DNA of 64,000 nt from an uncultured Microbacteriaceae bacterium (GTDB taxonomy: Bacteria; Actinomycetota; Actinomycetes; Actinomycetales; Microbacteriaceae). A program made the translations under genes and the position numbers. A model generated the notes under the pieces. That model was not told the origin of the DNA, did not search any database, and saw only the letters and a list, made by a program, of their open reading frames with translations. Of this stretch, positions 18,834-25,920 are shown in pieces (the stretch's first letter is position 1; every line of letters starts with the position of its first letter). The stretch lies in NCBI GenBank assembly GCA_947487835.1, contig CANKXX010000005.1, positions 1 through 64,000 on the forward strand, read 5' to 3'.

Positions 18834-19655
18834 CTAACCGCGGGCGGCGGGCTTCACCAGAGCCGGCTCGAGCAGCGTCTCGATCACGACGACCGTCACG
18901 TTGTCGCTTCCGCCCGCATCCACCGCGGTGGCCACGAGCCGCTCGGCGAGGGACTCGACGTCGTGGCCCGCGTGCTCCTGCACGATGGCGGCGATCGTCT
19001 CGTCGCCGACCTCCTTGACGAGGCCGTCCGAGCAGGCGAGGAAGAGCTGGCGGCCGTCGACCGGGAGCAACCAGGCGTCGGCGGCGACGTCCGCGTCTGC
19101 CCCGACCGCGCGCGTGATGAGGTTCCGCTCGGGATGCACGGCGGCCTGCGCCTGGGTGATGAGCCCCAGGTCGACGAGCTGCTGCACGGCGGAGTGGTCG
19201 ACGGTCAGCTGGGCGAGCGCGGCGCCGTCCCAGCTGTACACCCGGGAGTCGCCGACGTTGAACACCATCCAGCGCAGGGCACCCGACGGATCCTCCGGCT
19301 CGGTGACCAGCGCGACGCCGGTCAGCGTCGTGCCGGCGAGCGTGCCCGGCGCCGAGCCGGGCCCCACGAGCGCCAGCACGGCGTCGTTGGAGGCCTCGAT
19401 GGCCTCGAGGACCGCCTCCTGGGCGACGGGGACGGGGCTCGGGAAGAGCTCGCCGAACGTCGCCACCACGGTCTGACTCGCGCGGTCACCGAACTGGTGA
19501 CCGCCCATGCCGTCGGCGACGAGGAAGATCGGCAGCCGGGCGAAGAAGCTGTCCTCGTTCACGCGGCGCACGGCGCCGCGATCGGTCGCCGCGCTGCCGC
19601 GGACCGTCAGGGTGCCCCCGGGCACGGTCAGGCGCGCGGTCGGCGAATGAGTCAC
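18834..19655 (-). CDS. PP2C-family serine/threonine protein phosphatase
   Basis: 273 aa from GTG 19655, chosen because GAAGGA lies 5 nt upstream. PP2C metal-dependent phosphatases remove phosphate from Ser/Thr. Metal-binding motifs are visible: RRVNEDSFF, LVADGMGGHQFGDRAS, LACSDGLVKEV and GGSDNVTVVVIE. No membrane helix is evident, so it appears cytosolic. No partner kinase gene is nearby; substrates are unknown. Confidence 0.92.
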   Translation of the reverse strand: MTHSPTARLTVPGGTLTVRGSAATDRGAVRRVNEDSFFARLPIFLVADGMGGHQFGDRASQTVVATFGELFPSPVPVAQEAVLEAIEASNDAVLALVGPGSAPGTLAGTTLTGVALVTEPEDPSGALRWMVFNVGDSRVYSWDGAALAQLTVDHSAVQQLVDLGLITQAQAAVHPERNLITRAVGADADVAADAWLLPVDGRQLFLACSDGLVKEVGDETIAAIVQEHAGHDVESLAERLVATAVDAGGSDNVTVVVIETLLEPALVKPAARG

Positions 19656-19799
19656 GGAAGTCCTTCGGGCTGGCACGGTGGGGCGGCTGAACCGCTCACC
19701 GTACCAGCCGGACGGGACCCCTGCGGAGCCGGCACCGTGGCGCCGACCCGTCATGCCGGGCCGGTGCCGCCGAGCCCTGGTGCCGGGCCGGTGACCGGC

Positions 19800-20834
19800 T
19801 CAGTCGCGGTCGGCCTTGATCTCCTCGGCGCGCTCGTCGCCGTGGGCGGCGGGCACGCTGCGGCTCTCGCGGCGCATGCGGATGAGGCTCGCGACGGTCG
19901 CCACGACCATCGTGCCCACGATGACGCCGAGGGAGGTCCAGGTATCGATCTCGGGGGCCCACTCGATGTGCTGGCCGTTGTTGATGAAGGGCAGCTCGTT
20001 CTCGTGCATGGCGTGGAAGACGAGCTTCACGCCGATGAAGAACAGGATGAAGGCGATGCCGTACTTGAGGTAGTGCAGGCGGTCGAGGAGGCCACCGAGC
20101 AGGAAGTAGAGCTGGCGGAGACCCATCAGGGCGAAGATGTTCGCGGTGAACACGATGAACGGGCTCTGCGTGATGCCGAAGATGGCCGGGATGGAGTCGA
20201 GCGCGAAGATCAGGTCGGTCGTGCCGATCGCGACGAACACGATGATCATCGGCGTGAAGACCTTCTTGCCGTCGATGACGGTGCGCACCTTGGAGCCGGC
20301 GTACTCGTTCGAGATGCTCATGTGGCGGCGCAGGAACTTGATGAGGCCGTTCTCGCCCTCGTCGTCGCTCTCCTCCTTGGCGAGCGCCTGGTGCACCGCC
20401 GTGTAGAGCAGGAACGCGCCGAAGATGTAGAAGATCCAGCTGAAGTTCTCGATGAGCTGGGCGCCCAGCAGGATGAAGATGCCGCGGAACACCAGCGCGA
20501 TGACGATGCCCACCATGAGCACCTCCTGCTGGTACTTCCTGGGCACGGAGAACCTCGCCATGATGATGACGAACACGAAGAGGTTGTCGATCGACAGGCT
20601 GTACTCCGTCAGCCAGCCCGCGAGGAACTGCCCCGCGTGCTCCGCGTCGCCGAGGACGAGCATGAGGAGCGCGAAGATCAGCGCGAGCCCGACGTAGAAG
20701 GCGACCCAGAGGCTGGACTCCCGCACCGACGGCACGTGCGGCCGACGGTAGACGATGAGAAGGTCGGCGACGAGGATCAGGATCAGGACGATGAACGAGC
20801 CGATCTCGAACCAGGCGGGGAGAGCGAGTTCCAC
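19800..20834 (-). CDS. TerC-family integral membrane protein (probable metal/Mn export)
   Basis: 344 aa from GTG 20834, with AAAGG 7 nt upstream. About eight to nine membrane helices. TerC signatures are visible: LTEYSLSIDNLFVFVIIMA with the conserved acidic SIDN, and IGTTDLIFALDSIPAIFGIT. A charged cytoplasmic loop (KEESDDEGENG) separates the halves. Some TerC/Alx proteins export manganese or help metallate secreted enzymes. The yybP-ykoY-type riboswitch in the 5' leader strongly supports a manganese role here rather than tellurite resistance. Confidence 0.93.
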   Translation of the reverse strand: MELALPAWFEIGSFIVLILILVADLLIVYRRPHVPSVRESSLWVAFYVGLALIFALLMLVLGDAEHAGQFLAGWLTEYSLSIDNLFVFVIIMARFSVPRKYQQEVLMVGIVIALVFRGIFILLGAQLIENFSWIFYIFGAFLLYTAVHQALAKEESDDEGENGLIKFLRRHMSISNEYAGSKVRTVIDGKKVFTPMIIVFVAIGTTDLIFALDSIPAIFGITQSPFIVFTANIFALMGLRQLYFLLGGLLDRLHYLKYGIAFILFFIGVKLVFHAMHENELPFINNGQHIEWAPEIDTWTSLGVIVGTMVVATVASLIRMRRESRSVPAAHGDERAEEIKADRD

Positions 20835-20924
20835 GGGGTTTCCTTTACGGGGGACGGGCCTTGCGGATGCCGCGCCCTGGAGGGGCTGCGAGCCTGAGCA
20901 GGTGGCGGTAGGCGTGACAGAACC

Positions 20925-21026
20925 CGAAAGTCTCTCCCGCACCCGAAAAACCGGGCACCACCGCGCCGGGGCCGCTCCGTTGGAGCCCGTACTGACGACT
21001 ACGGCGTAGTGGGATACTCCCCTTCG
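20925..21026 (-). ncRNA. yybP-ykoY manganese riboswitch upstream of the TerC gene
   Basis: On the minus strand the leader reads CGAAGGGGAGTA at its 5' end, GTCGTCAGTACGG in the middle, and GAGAGACTTTCG at the 3' end. Three family features are present: GGGGAGUA, GUCGUCA, and GAGACYUU at the metal-binding junction. Ends CGAAG/CTTTCG pair as helix P1. About 90 nt separate the aptamer from the GTG, leaving room for an expression platform. The gene is a TerC/Alx homologue, a known partner of this riboswitch class. Confidence 0.9.
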
Positions 21027-21035
21027 CGAGTGCCC

Positions 21036-21064
21036 ATGGTACCCCAGTGCACGGCGCGTTCTAA
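21036..21064 (-). promoter_or_regulatory. promoter of the terC riboswitch transcript
   Basis: TTAGAA (21064-21059), a 17-bp spacer and TACCAT (21041-21036) lie on the minus strand. Initiation would fall around 21027-21029, just before the aptamer. Confidence 0.55.
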
Positions 21065-21123
21065 GGCGATCCAGGATCAAGGCGCTACCGTTACGGCAAC
21101 CCGACCGGGAAGCGAGGAACGCA

Positions 21124-21771
21124 ATGTCGTTCGTGTCCACGGATCCGGCCGCCCCACCGGAGAACAACGGGGACGACGCGGCGACGCGCCGACGCGGTCC
21201 GCGCACCACCGGTGACGCCCGCAGAGCCATCGTCGACGCCGCGGGCGCCCTGTTCATCGAGCACGGGCCGGAGCACGTGAGCGCCCGCCGCATCGCGAGC
21301 GAGGCCGGCGTCGACCCGAGCCTCATCCGCTACTACTTCGGCTCGGTCGAGTCGCTTCTCGCCGAGGTGATGCGCCCCAACGGCCGGCTCATGGACCCGT
21401 TCCTCGAACTGGCGAAGCTGCCGGCGGAGGAGCGGGGCGAGGCGCTGCTCCGCGCCGCCATGCGCGTGTGGGAGGACCCCCAGGGCTGCGCGTTCATGAT
21501 CTGGCTCACCGGCGCGTGCAACCGGGAGAGCCAGGCGTACCGGCGATTCGTGGAGGCGACCCCGAAGCTGTGGCACGCCGCCCTTCCGGCCGGCACCCCG
21601 CAGGCGGAGATCGACATCCGTTCCGCATACGTGAATTCCGTATTGACCGGACTCGGCATAACGCGCTATGTATGGCGAATGGAGCCGCTCGCAAGCATGC
21701 CTCTCGAGCAGCTCATCGGCAGTCAGGCGCCACTGATCCAGTCGTACCTGACCGGCCCTCTACCCGAATAG
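21124..21771 (+). CDS. TetR-family transcriptional regulator, paralogue A
   Basis: 215 aa, SD GAGGA 5 nt before the ATG. The helix-turn-helix domain is at about 30-85: DAAGALFIEHGPEHVSARRI, ASEAGVDPSLIRYYFGSVES. The C-terminal ligand domain includes VWEDPQGCAFMIWLTGA and LGITRYVWRMEPLASMPLEQ. The second TetR gene 75 bp downstream shares most of these features. No obvious target gene lies beside them; the terC riboswitch promoter is divergent and could be one. Ligand unknown. Confidence 0.92.
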   Translation: MSFVSTDPAAPPENNGDDAATRRRGPRTTGDARRAIVDAAGALFIEHGPEHVSARRIASEAGVDPSLIRYYFGSVESLLAEVMRPNGRLMDPFLELAKLPAEERGEALLRAAMRVWEDPQGCAFMIWLTGACNRESQAYRRFVEATPKLWHAALPAGTPQAEIDIRSAYVNSVLTGLGITRYVWRMEPLASMPLEQLIGSQAPLIQSYLTGPLPE

Positions 21772-21846
21772 TGCGCCTAACCGAATAAACGCTGATCCTT
21801 CCAGGACCGACGGGTTCCGCGCGTGATACCGATCGAGGATCACAAG

Positions 21847-22473
21847 ATGGAGAAGTCAGAGGCCCGGAAACGCGGCCCACGAACGGACGGAGACGCACGC
21901 GAGGCGGTCGTGAACGCCGCGCGCTCCCTGTTCATGGAGCTCGGCGTGGACCGGGTGAGTGCTCGGCGCATCGCAAGCGAGGCCAGTGTCGACCCCAGCC
22001 TGGTGCGCTACTACTTCGGCTCGACCGAAGCCCTGCTCGAAGAAGCCCTGCGCATCCCCGAGGAGCTGCGCGTGCCTTTCCGGGCGCTTCCCAGCCTGCC
22101 CGTCGCCGACCGTGGGCGGGCGTACCTCGAGGCGTGCCTCGACGTGTGGGAGCATCCGATGGGCGTGACGATCATGCGCTGGGTCGCGTTCGCCGCCGAA
22201 CGTGACAACGAGGCCTACCGCCGGCTCGTGCAGCTCACGACCGAGGGCGTGCGGCTGGCTCTCCCCGAGGACACCCCGCTCGACGAGGCGGCCGTGCGGT
22301 CCGGACTCGTCAGCACCATCGCCGCGGGCCTCGGCGTGACGCGGTACATCTGGAAACTGGAGCCGGTGGCCAGCATGCCGCGCGATCAGCTCATCGCGTC
22401 GCACGCGCCCGTCGTGCAGGCGTTCCTCTCGAAGCCGCTGCCGTTCCGGCCCACCCCGGAGTCCTCGGAGTAG
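21847..22473 (+). CDS. TetR-family transcriptional regulator, paralogue B
   Basis: 208 aa from ATG 21847, chosen over GTG 21823 because GAGG precedes it at good spacing. HTH domain: NAARSLFMELGVDRVSARRI, ASEASVDPSLVRYYFGSTEA. The C-terminal part (LDVWEHPMGVTIMRWVA, LGVTRYIWKLEPVASMPRDQ) parallels the upstream TetR protein closely, so this is a tandem duplicate. Divergence is mostly in the middle, which usually forms the ligand pocket. Confidence 0.92.
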   Translation: MEKSEARKRGPRTDGDAREAVVNAARSLFMELGVDRVSARRIASEASVDPSLVRYYFGSTEALLEEALRIPEELRVPFRALPSLPVADRGRAYLEACLDVWEHPMGVTIMRWVAFAAERDNEAYRRLVQLTTEGVRLALPEDTPLDEAAVRSGLVSTIAAGLGVTRYIWKLEPVASMPRDQLIASHAPVVQAFLSKPLPFRPTPESSE

Positions 22474-22483
22474 CGCTTCGCGG

Positions 22484-23104
22484 CTAGTGCTCTGAGCGCA
22501 CGACGCGGTAGTTGAAGTCCGCCGTGCCCAGCGCGTCCCGGAGGGCGTAGTAGAGCGGGATCAGGTGCTCGGTCGCCCGCGCCGTGCGCAGCGCGCCGAG
22601 GTCGAGCACCTGGGCGTCGTCCCAGCCCAGGTCGCGCAGAAGGCCGACCACGACGGACTTGGCCTGGGCGTCGTCGCCCGACACGAACAGCGTGGTCGGC
22701 TCGGGCAGGAGCGCCGGCTTCACCATGACCGTGCTCTCCATCGTGTTGAGGCTCTTGACCACCCGGGCGGCCGGGAACGCGGCCTGCAGCGCCTCCGCGA
22801 GGCTGCCATCCGGATAGGCGAGGTTCCCCGCGCCGTCGTCGGCGTTGCCGACGTCGAGCAGGACCACGCCGTCGAGCCACCCCTCGGGCTGCGCCGACAG
22901 GAGGGCGACGCTCTCTCCCCCCGGCGTCGCGTTCACGACGACGTCCGCGCCCTCCGCGGCCCGGGCGATGGTGTCGACCGGGACGCCGCCGAGATCGCGG
23001 CCCTCGGGATGCCGGGACCCAATCGCGACGTCGTGGCCGGCCTTCGCCCACCCCGCCGCGAGCGTGCCGCCCGCCTGTCCGCTTCCGATGACCGCGATGC
23101 GCAT
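22484..23104 (-). CDS. NADPH-dependent F420 reductase-like / NAD(P)-binding protein
   Basis: 206 aa. The dinucleotide fold is at the very start: MRIAVIGSGQAGGTLAAGWA. VNATPGGESVALL, KSLNTMESTVMVKP and LFVSGDDAQAKSVVVGLLRD match the F420-reductase/coenzyme F420-dependent NADP oxidoreductase-like family. In many such proteins the F420 activity is not proven, so the name is family-level. It converges on the TetR gene with an 10-bp gap and is followed upstream by the tRNA gene. Confidence 0.8.
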   Translation of the reverse strand: MRIAVIGSGQAGGTLAAGWAKAGHDVAIGSRHPEGRDLGGVPVDTIARAAEGADVVVNATPGGESVALLSAQPEGWLDGVVLLDVGNADDGAGNLAYPDGSLAEALQAAFPAARVVKSLNTMESTVMVKPALLPEPTTLFVSGDDAQAKSVVVGLLRDLGWDDAQVLDLGALRTARATEHLIPLYYALRDALGTADFNYRVVRSEH

Positions 23105-23251
23105 GCCCGCTCCCCTGCTCGGCGGCCTCGCCGCTCGGCGCATCCCGGGAACGGGAGCGGCCGCGGCGAACCGCGACCAGTATCGCGTTCCCGCCCCTCC
23201 GCGGCGAGCGCGCGACCCGCCGAGCGCCGCGGCGGGTACCCGGAAACGACG

Positions 23252-23277
23252 AAACCCCCTCCGGATGGAGGGGGTTT
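23252..23277. terminator. hairpin terminator after tRNA-Glu
   Basis: AAACCCCCTCC, a 4-nt loop GGAT, then GGAGGGGGTTT: an 11-bp perfect stem with A/T ends. It lies 11 bp beyond the 3' end of the minus-strand tRNA gene. Confidence 0.85.
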
Positions 23278-23288
23278 CGCGTGTGTTG

Positions 23289-23361
23289 TGACCCCAGCGG
23301 GATTTGAACCCGCGTTACCGCCGTGAGAGGGCGACGTCCTAGGCCGCTAAACGATGGGGCC
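23289..23361 (-). tRNA. tRNA-Glu (anticodon CTC)
   Basis: 73 nt on the minus strand. The 7-bp acceptor stem is GGCCCCA / TGGGGTC with one G-U pair and discriminator A. The D arm reads TCGTTTAGCGGCCTAGGAC, the anticodon loop CCCTCTCACGG gives CTC, and the T arm is CGCGGGTTCAAATCCCGC. CCA is not encoded. The body closely resembles bacterial tRNA-Glu. Confidence 0.95.
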
Positions 23362-23458
23362 GTTTTTGCAACTCAACGAGTATGCCATACGGAACGGCGC
23401 CGAACGAAATCGAGCGGCCGGCGGACCGTTCCGACGGGTCTCACGGCCGCTCGGGCGG

Positions 23459-24391
23459 TCACGCGAGCACGGCGAGCGCGCCCGGCACCACCCGGATGTC
23501 GAGGGGCAGGGGGCCGAGCCGCTCGCCGTCCGCGTAGGCGATGATGCCGGCCCGGGCGCCCGCCGCCGCGATGCTGATGCTGCGCGCGCGGAGCAGCCGC
23601 ACCTGCGGGAGCGCAGCGTGCGTGCCGCGGAACACGCGGGGGAACAGGCGCAGGAAGGTGAGCCGGGACAGGGGGGCGACGATCAGCACGTCGAGCAGCC
23701 CGTCGTCGAGCACCGCGTCCGGCGCGATGCGCATCCCGCCGCCGATCGAGCCCGCGTTGCCCACGGAGACGAGCACGGCGGGGACGCGCTCCTCGCGGCC
23801 GTCGATGGTGAGCGTGTAGTCGACAGGCCCGAAGGTGACCAGCTCGCGGAGGAGGGCGACGACGTAGCGGGACGCGCCGCGCGGCCGGCGCATGCGGTTC
23901 GCCCGCTCGTTCACGGTCGCGTCGAACCCGGCGGACAGGGCGCAGGCGAACCAGGTGTCGCGTCCGTCGGCGCCCGTGACGAGGCCGGCGTCGATCCGCC
24001 GCGGGGACTCGAGCGACCCGTCCAGGGCGGCGACGAGCCGGTCGAGCGCGGCCGGGACGTCGCGGACCGGCAGGCCCAGGTTCCGCGCCATGTCGTTGCC
24101 GGTCCCGCAGGGGACGATGCCCAGCGGCACGTCGGTACCGGCGACCGCGTTCGCGCCCAGGCCGACCATGCCGTCCCCGCCCACCACGATCAGCGCGCTC
24201 GGCCGGGCCGCGAGGGCGGCGGTGACGGCCGCGGCGAGGGCTTCAGAGCTGTCCTCCTGCAGCGGGGTGACGGCCCACCCGGCGCGGCGGAGGGCGGCGA
24301 CGGTGCGGGAGCCGACGCCGGCTCCCCTGCCGGACGCGGCGCGCGGATTGATCGCGACGACGAGGGTGCGGGAGGGTGCTTCGGCGGGCAT
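23459..24391 (-). CDS. diacylglycerol kinase-family lipid kinase
   Basis: 310 aa. DAGK-catalytic-domain proteins phosphorylate lipids such as diacylglycerol. Visible are LVVAINPRAASGRG, the nucleotide motif IVVGGDGMVGLGANAVAG, and GIVPCGTGNDMARNLGLP, the classic GGDG and GTGND motifs. The C-terminal part holds GGGMRIAPDAVLDDGLLDVL. TACCCT sits 7 nt before the ATG with no SD, so the mRNA is probably leaderless. The exact lipid is unknown. Confidence 0.93.
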   Translation of the reverse strand: MPAEAPSRTLVVAINPRAASGRGAGVGSRTVAALRRAGWAVTPLQEDSSEALAAAVTAALAARPSALIVVGGDGMVGLGANAVAGTDVPLGIVPCGTGNDMARNLGLPVRDVPAALDRLVAALDGSLESPRRIDAGLVTGADGRDTWFACALSAGFDATVNERANRMRRPRGASRYVVALLRELVTFGPVDYTLTIDGREERVPAVLVSVGNAGSIGGGMRIAPDAVLDDGLLDVLIVAPLSRLTFLRLFPRVFRGTHAALPQVRLLRARSISIAAAGARAGIIAYADGERLGPLPLDIRVVPGALAVLA

Positions 24392-24466
24392 GGATCGAAG
24401 GGTATGGCGGCGCCCGGCCGACGACGGGTATTTGCGGAGAACGGGCGCACGGTGTTGCATCGAAGG

Positions 24467-25105
24467 ATGCGCCTGACGAAGTACGAACACGCCGCCCTGC
24501 TGCTCGAGAACTCCGGCCGGAAGCTGTTCGTCGATCCCGGATCCTTCACGACCCCGCTGACGGAGACCGCGAACACCGCCGCCGTCGTGATCACCCACGA
24601 GCACCCCGACCACTGGACGCCCGAGCAGCTGAACCGCATCGTCGGCATGAACCCGGGGGTGCCCATCTTCGCGCCCGCCGGCGTGGCCGCCGCGGCGGAG
24701 GAGTTCGAGATCACGGTGGTCAACGCAGGCGACGCGGTCGAGGTCGACGGCTTCACGCTGCGCTTCTTCGGCGGGACCCACGCCGTCATCCACTCGTCCA
24801 TCCCGGTGATCGACAACCTCGGCGTGCTCATCAACGACACGCTCTTCTACCCGGGCGACTCCTTCACCGTGCCGGAGGGCGTCGAGGTGGACCTGCTCGC
24901 CGTTCCCGCGGGCGCACCCTGGCTGAAGATCAGCGAGGTCATCGACTACGTGACGGCCGTCGCACCCAAGCGCAGCTTCCCCGTGCACGAGATGGTGCTG
25001 TCCGTCGCGGGCAAGGGCATGGCCAACCAGCGCATCGAGGCGGCCACCGAGGCGGGCGGCGGAACCTTCTTTCCGCTGCAGCCGGGAGAAACGCTCGACG
25101 TCTAG
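24467..25105 (+). CDS. MBL-fold metal-dependent hydrolase
   Basis: 212 aa. The protein starts MRLTKYEHAALLLENSGRKL. The metallo-beta-lactamase motif is VVITHEHPDHWTPEQL (HxHxDH). Later metal-ligand regions are FGGTHAVIH, LFYPGDSFTVP and KRSFPVHEMVLS. The family is the UPF0173/L-ascorbate-lactonase-like branch; substrate unknown. It is divergent from the lipid kinase with a 75-bp gap. A GTG at 24452 is a possible earlier start. Confidence 0.88.
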   Translation: MRLTKYEHAALLLENSGRKLFVDPGSFTTPLTETANTAAVVITHEHPDHWTPEQLNRIVGMNPGVPIFAPAGVAAAAEEFEITVVNAGDAVEVDGFTLRFFGGTHAVIHSSIPVIDNLGVLINDTLFYPGDSFTVPEGVEVDLLAVPAGAPWLKISEVIDYVTAVAPKRSFPVHEMVLSVAGKGMANQRIEAATEAGGGTFFPLQPGETLDV

Positions 25106-25114
25106 CCGCTATCC

Positions 25115-25137
25115 TCGGGGTCTGACCTCGACCCCGG
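25115..25137. terminator. small GC hairpin between hydrolase and DUF3592-like gene
   Basis: CGGGGTC-TGACCTC-GACCCCG forms a 7-bp stem with a 7-nt loop. It could end the hydrolase transcript or sit in the 5' leader of the next gene, because TATCCT at about 25109-25114 looks like a -10. There is no U tract. Confidence 0.4.
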
Positions 25138-25138
25138 G

Positions 25139-25564
25139 ATGCCACCGCACGTGAACACGCTCGACGCCCTCGCCGTCCTCAGCGAGCTCTTCACCTGGAT
25201 CGGGCTTCTCGGCGGCGTGCTCCTGCTCCCCCTCGGCGTCGCGGCCCGCCTGGCCGCGCGGCGCTGGGTGGGCACGACGGGCGTCATCGCGCGCGGCCCG
25301 ATGGGCCCGCTCGTGCGCTGGTTCGACACCGCGGGCGAGGTGCACCAGGTGGATGCGAACACGCCCGAGTGCGCGGGCCTCGAGGTGGGCAGCGACATCC
25401 ACGTGTACTTCTCGCCGCGCCGCCCCGACCGGATGCGCACGGACTCCCCCGCCCACGACGGGCGCGCGCTGCTGCTGCTCGGCGGCATCCTGCTCGCCAT
25501 CGGTGTGCTCGCCTGGATCGCCGGGCTCTTCCTCCTCTTCGCCGAGGGCGGCGCGGCGGGCTGA
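25139..25564 (+). CDS. small two-helix membrane protein (DUF3592-like)
   Basis: 141 aa. One membrane helix near the N-terminus (FTWIGLLGGVLLLPLGVAAR) and one near the C-terminus (LLLLGGILLAIGVLAWIAGL). Between them is a small beta-rich domain (TTGVIARGPMGPLVRWFDTA, VGSDIHVYFSPRRPDRM), the organisation of DUF3592-like proteins. Function unknown. A GTG at 25151 is an alternative start. Confidence 0.7.
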   Translation: MPPHVNTLDALAVLSELFTWIGLLGGVLLLPLGVAARLAARRWVGTTGVIARGPMGPLVRWFDTAGEVHQVDANTPECAGLEVGSDIHVYFSPRRPDRMRTDSPAHDGRALLLLGGILLAIGVLAWIAGLFLLFAEGGAAG

Positions 25565-25664
25565 CACCCCGGTGCCGTGTAACGGGGCGCCCGACCCCGC
25601 TGCCCCGTCTTGACGCCGCCTTGCGCCGCTGACTTCGCGCTCTCCCCGCCTAACCCCACGCGCC

Positions 25665-25728
25665 CCTGCCCAGGCAGGAGCATCCTGCCCAGGCTTAACC
25701 TGCGCACGACGCCTCTGCCTGGGCAGGG
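25665..25728. repeat. 64-nt intergenic repeat with inverted ends, copy 2
   Basis: CCTGCCCAGGCAG at one end and CTGCCTGGGCAGGG at the other, with TAACCTGCGCA in the middle. It is the same length as and about 85% identical by eye to copy 1 at 12190-12253. It is in the 356-bp gap between the DUF3592-like gene and GH2. The rest of that gap (25565-25664 and 25729-25840) shows no further gene. Confidence 0.85.
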
Positions 25729-25845
25729 CGGACGTGAGGGCGGGCACAGGGCGACGGGCAGGCGGCAGGGCTGACGTGGCGGGCGGTGCAGGGCGGAACT
25801 GGCGGCGGCCACAGCGGCGGACGTGGCACGGGGGCGCGCCGTCGG

Positions 25846-25877
25846 TACACTGGGACCCGATCGTTCCAACGTTGTAA
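25846..25877 (+). promoter_or_regulatory. GH2 promoter with LacI-type operator
   Basis: TACACT (25846-25851) is a likely -10. Just downstream, TTCCAACGTTGTAA (25864-25877) is a near-perfect palindrome with a central CG, the form of LacI-family operators. A wider inverted pair, TTCCAAC and GTTGGAA (25882-25888), overlaps it. A repressor here would block initiation. The sequence differs from the GTTACCGGTAAC sites of the other galactoside operon, so a different LacI protein is implied. Confidence 0.6.
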
Positions 25878-25920
25878 TGACGGTTGGAAGAGGACTGCAC
25901 ACTCGACGAGGAGATACCGC

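Noticed and set aside
19800-20834. Calling the TerC protein a tellurite-resistance determinant
   Set aside because: No other ter genes are present, and the yybP-ykoY leader points to manganese.
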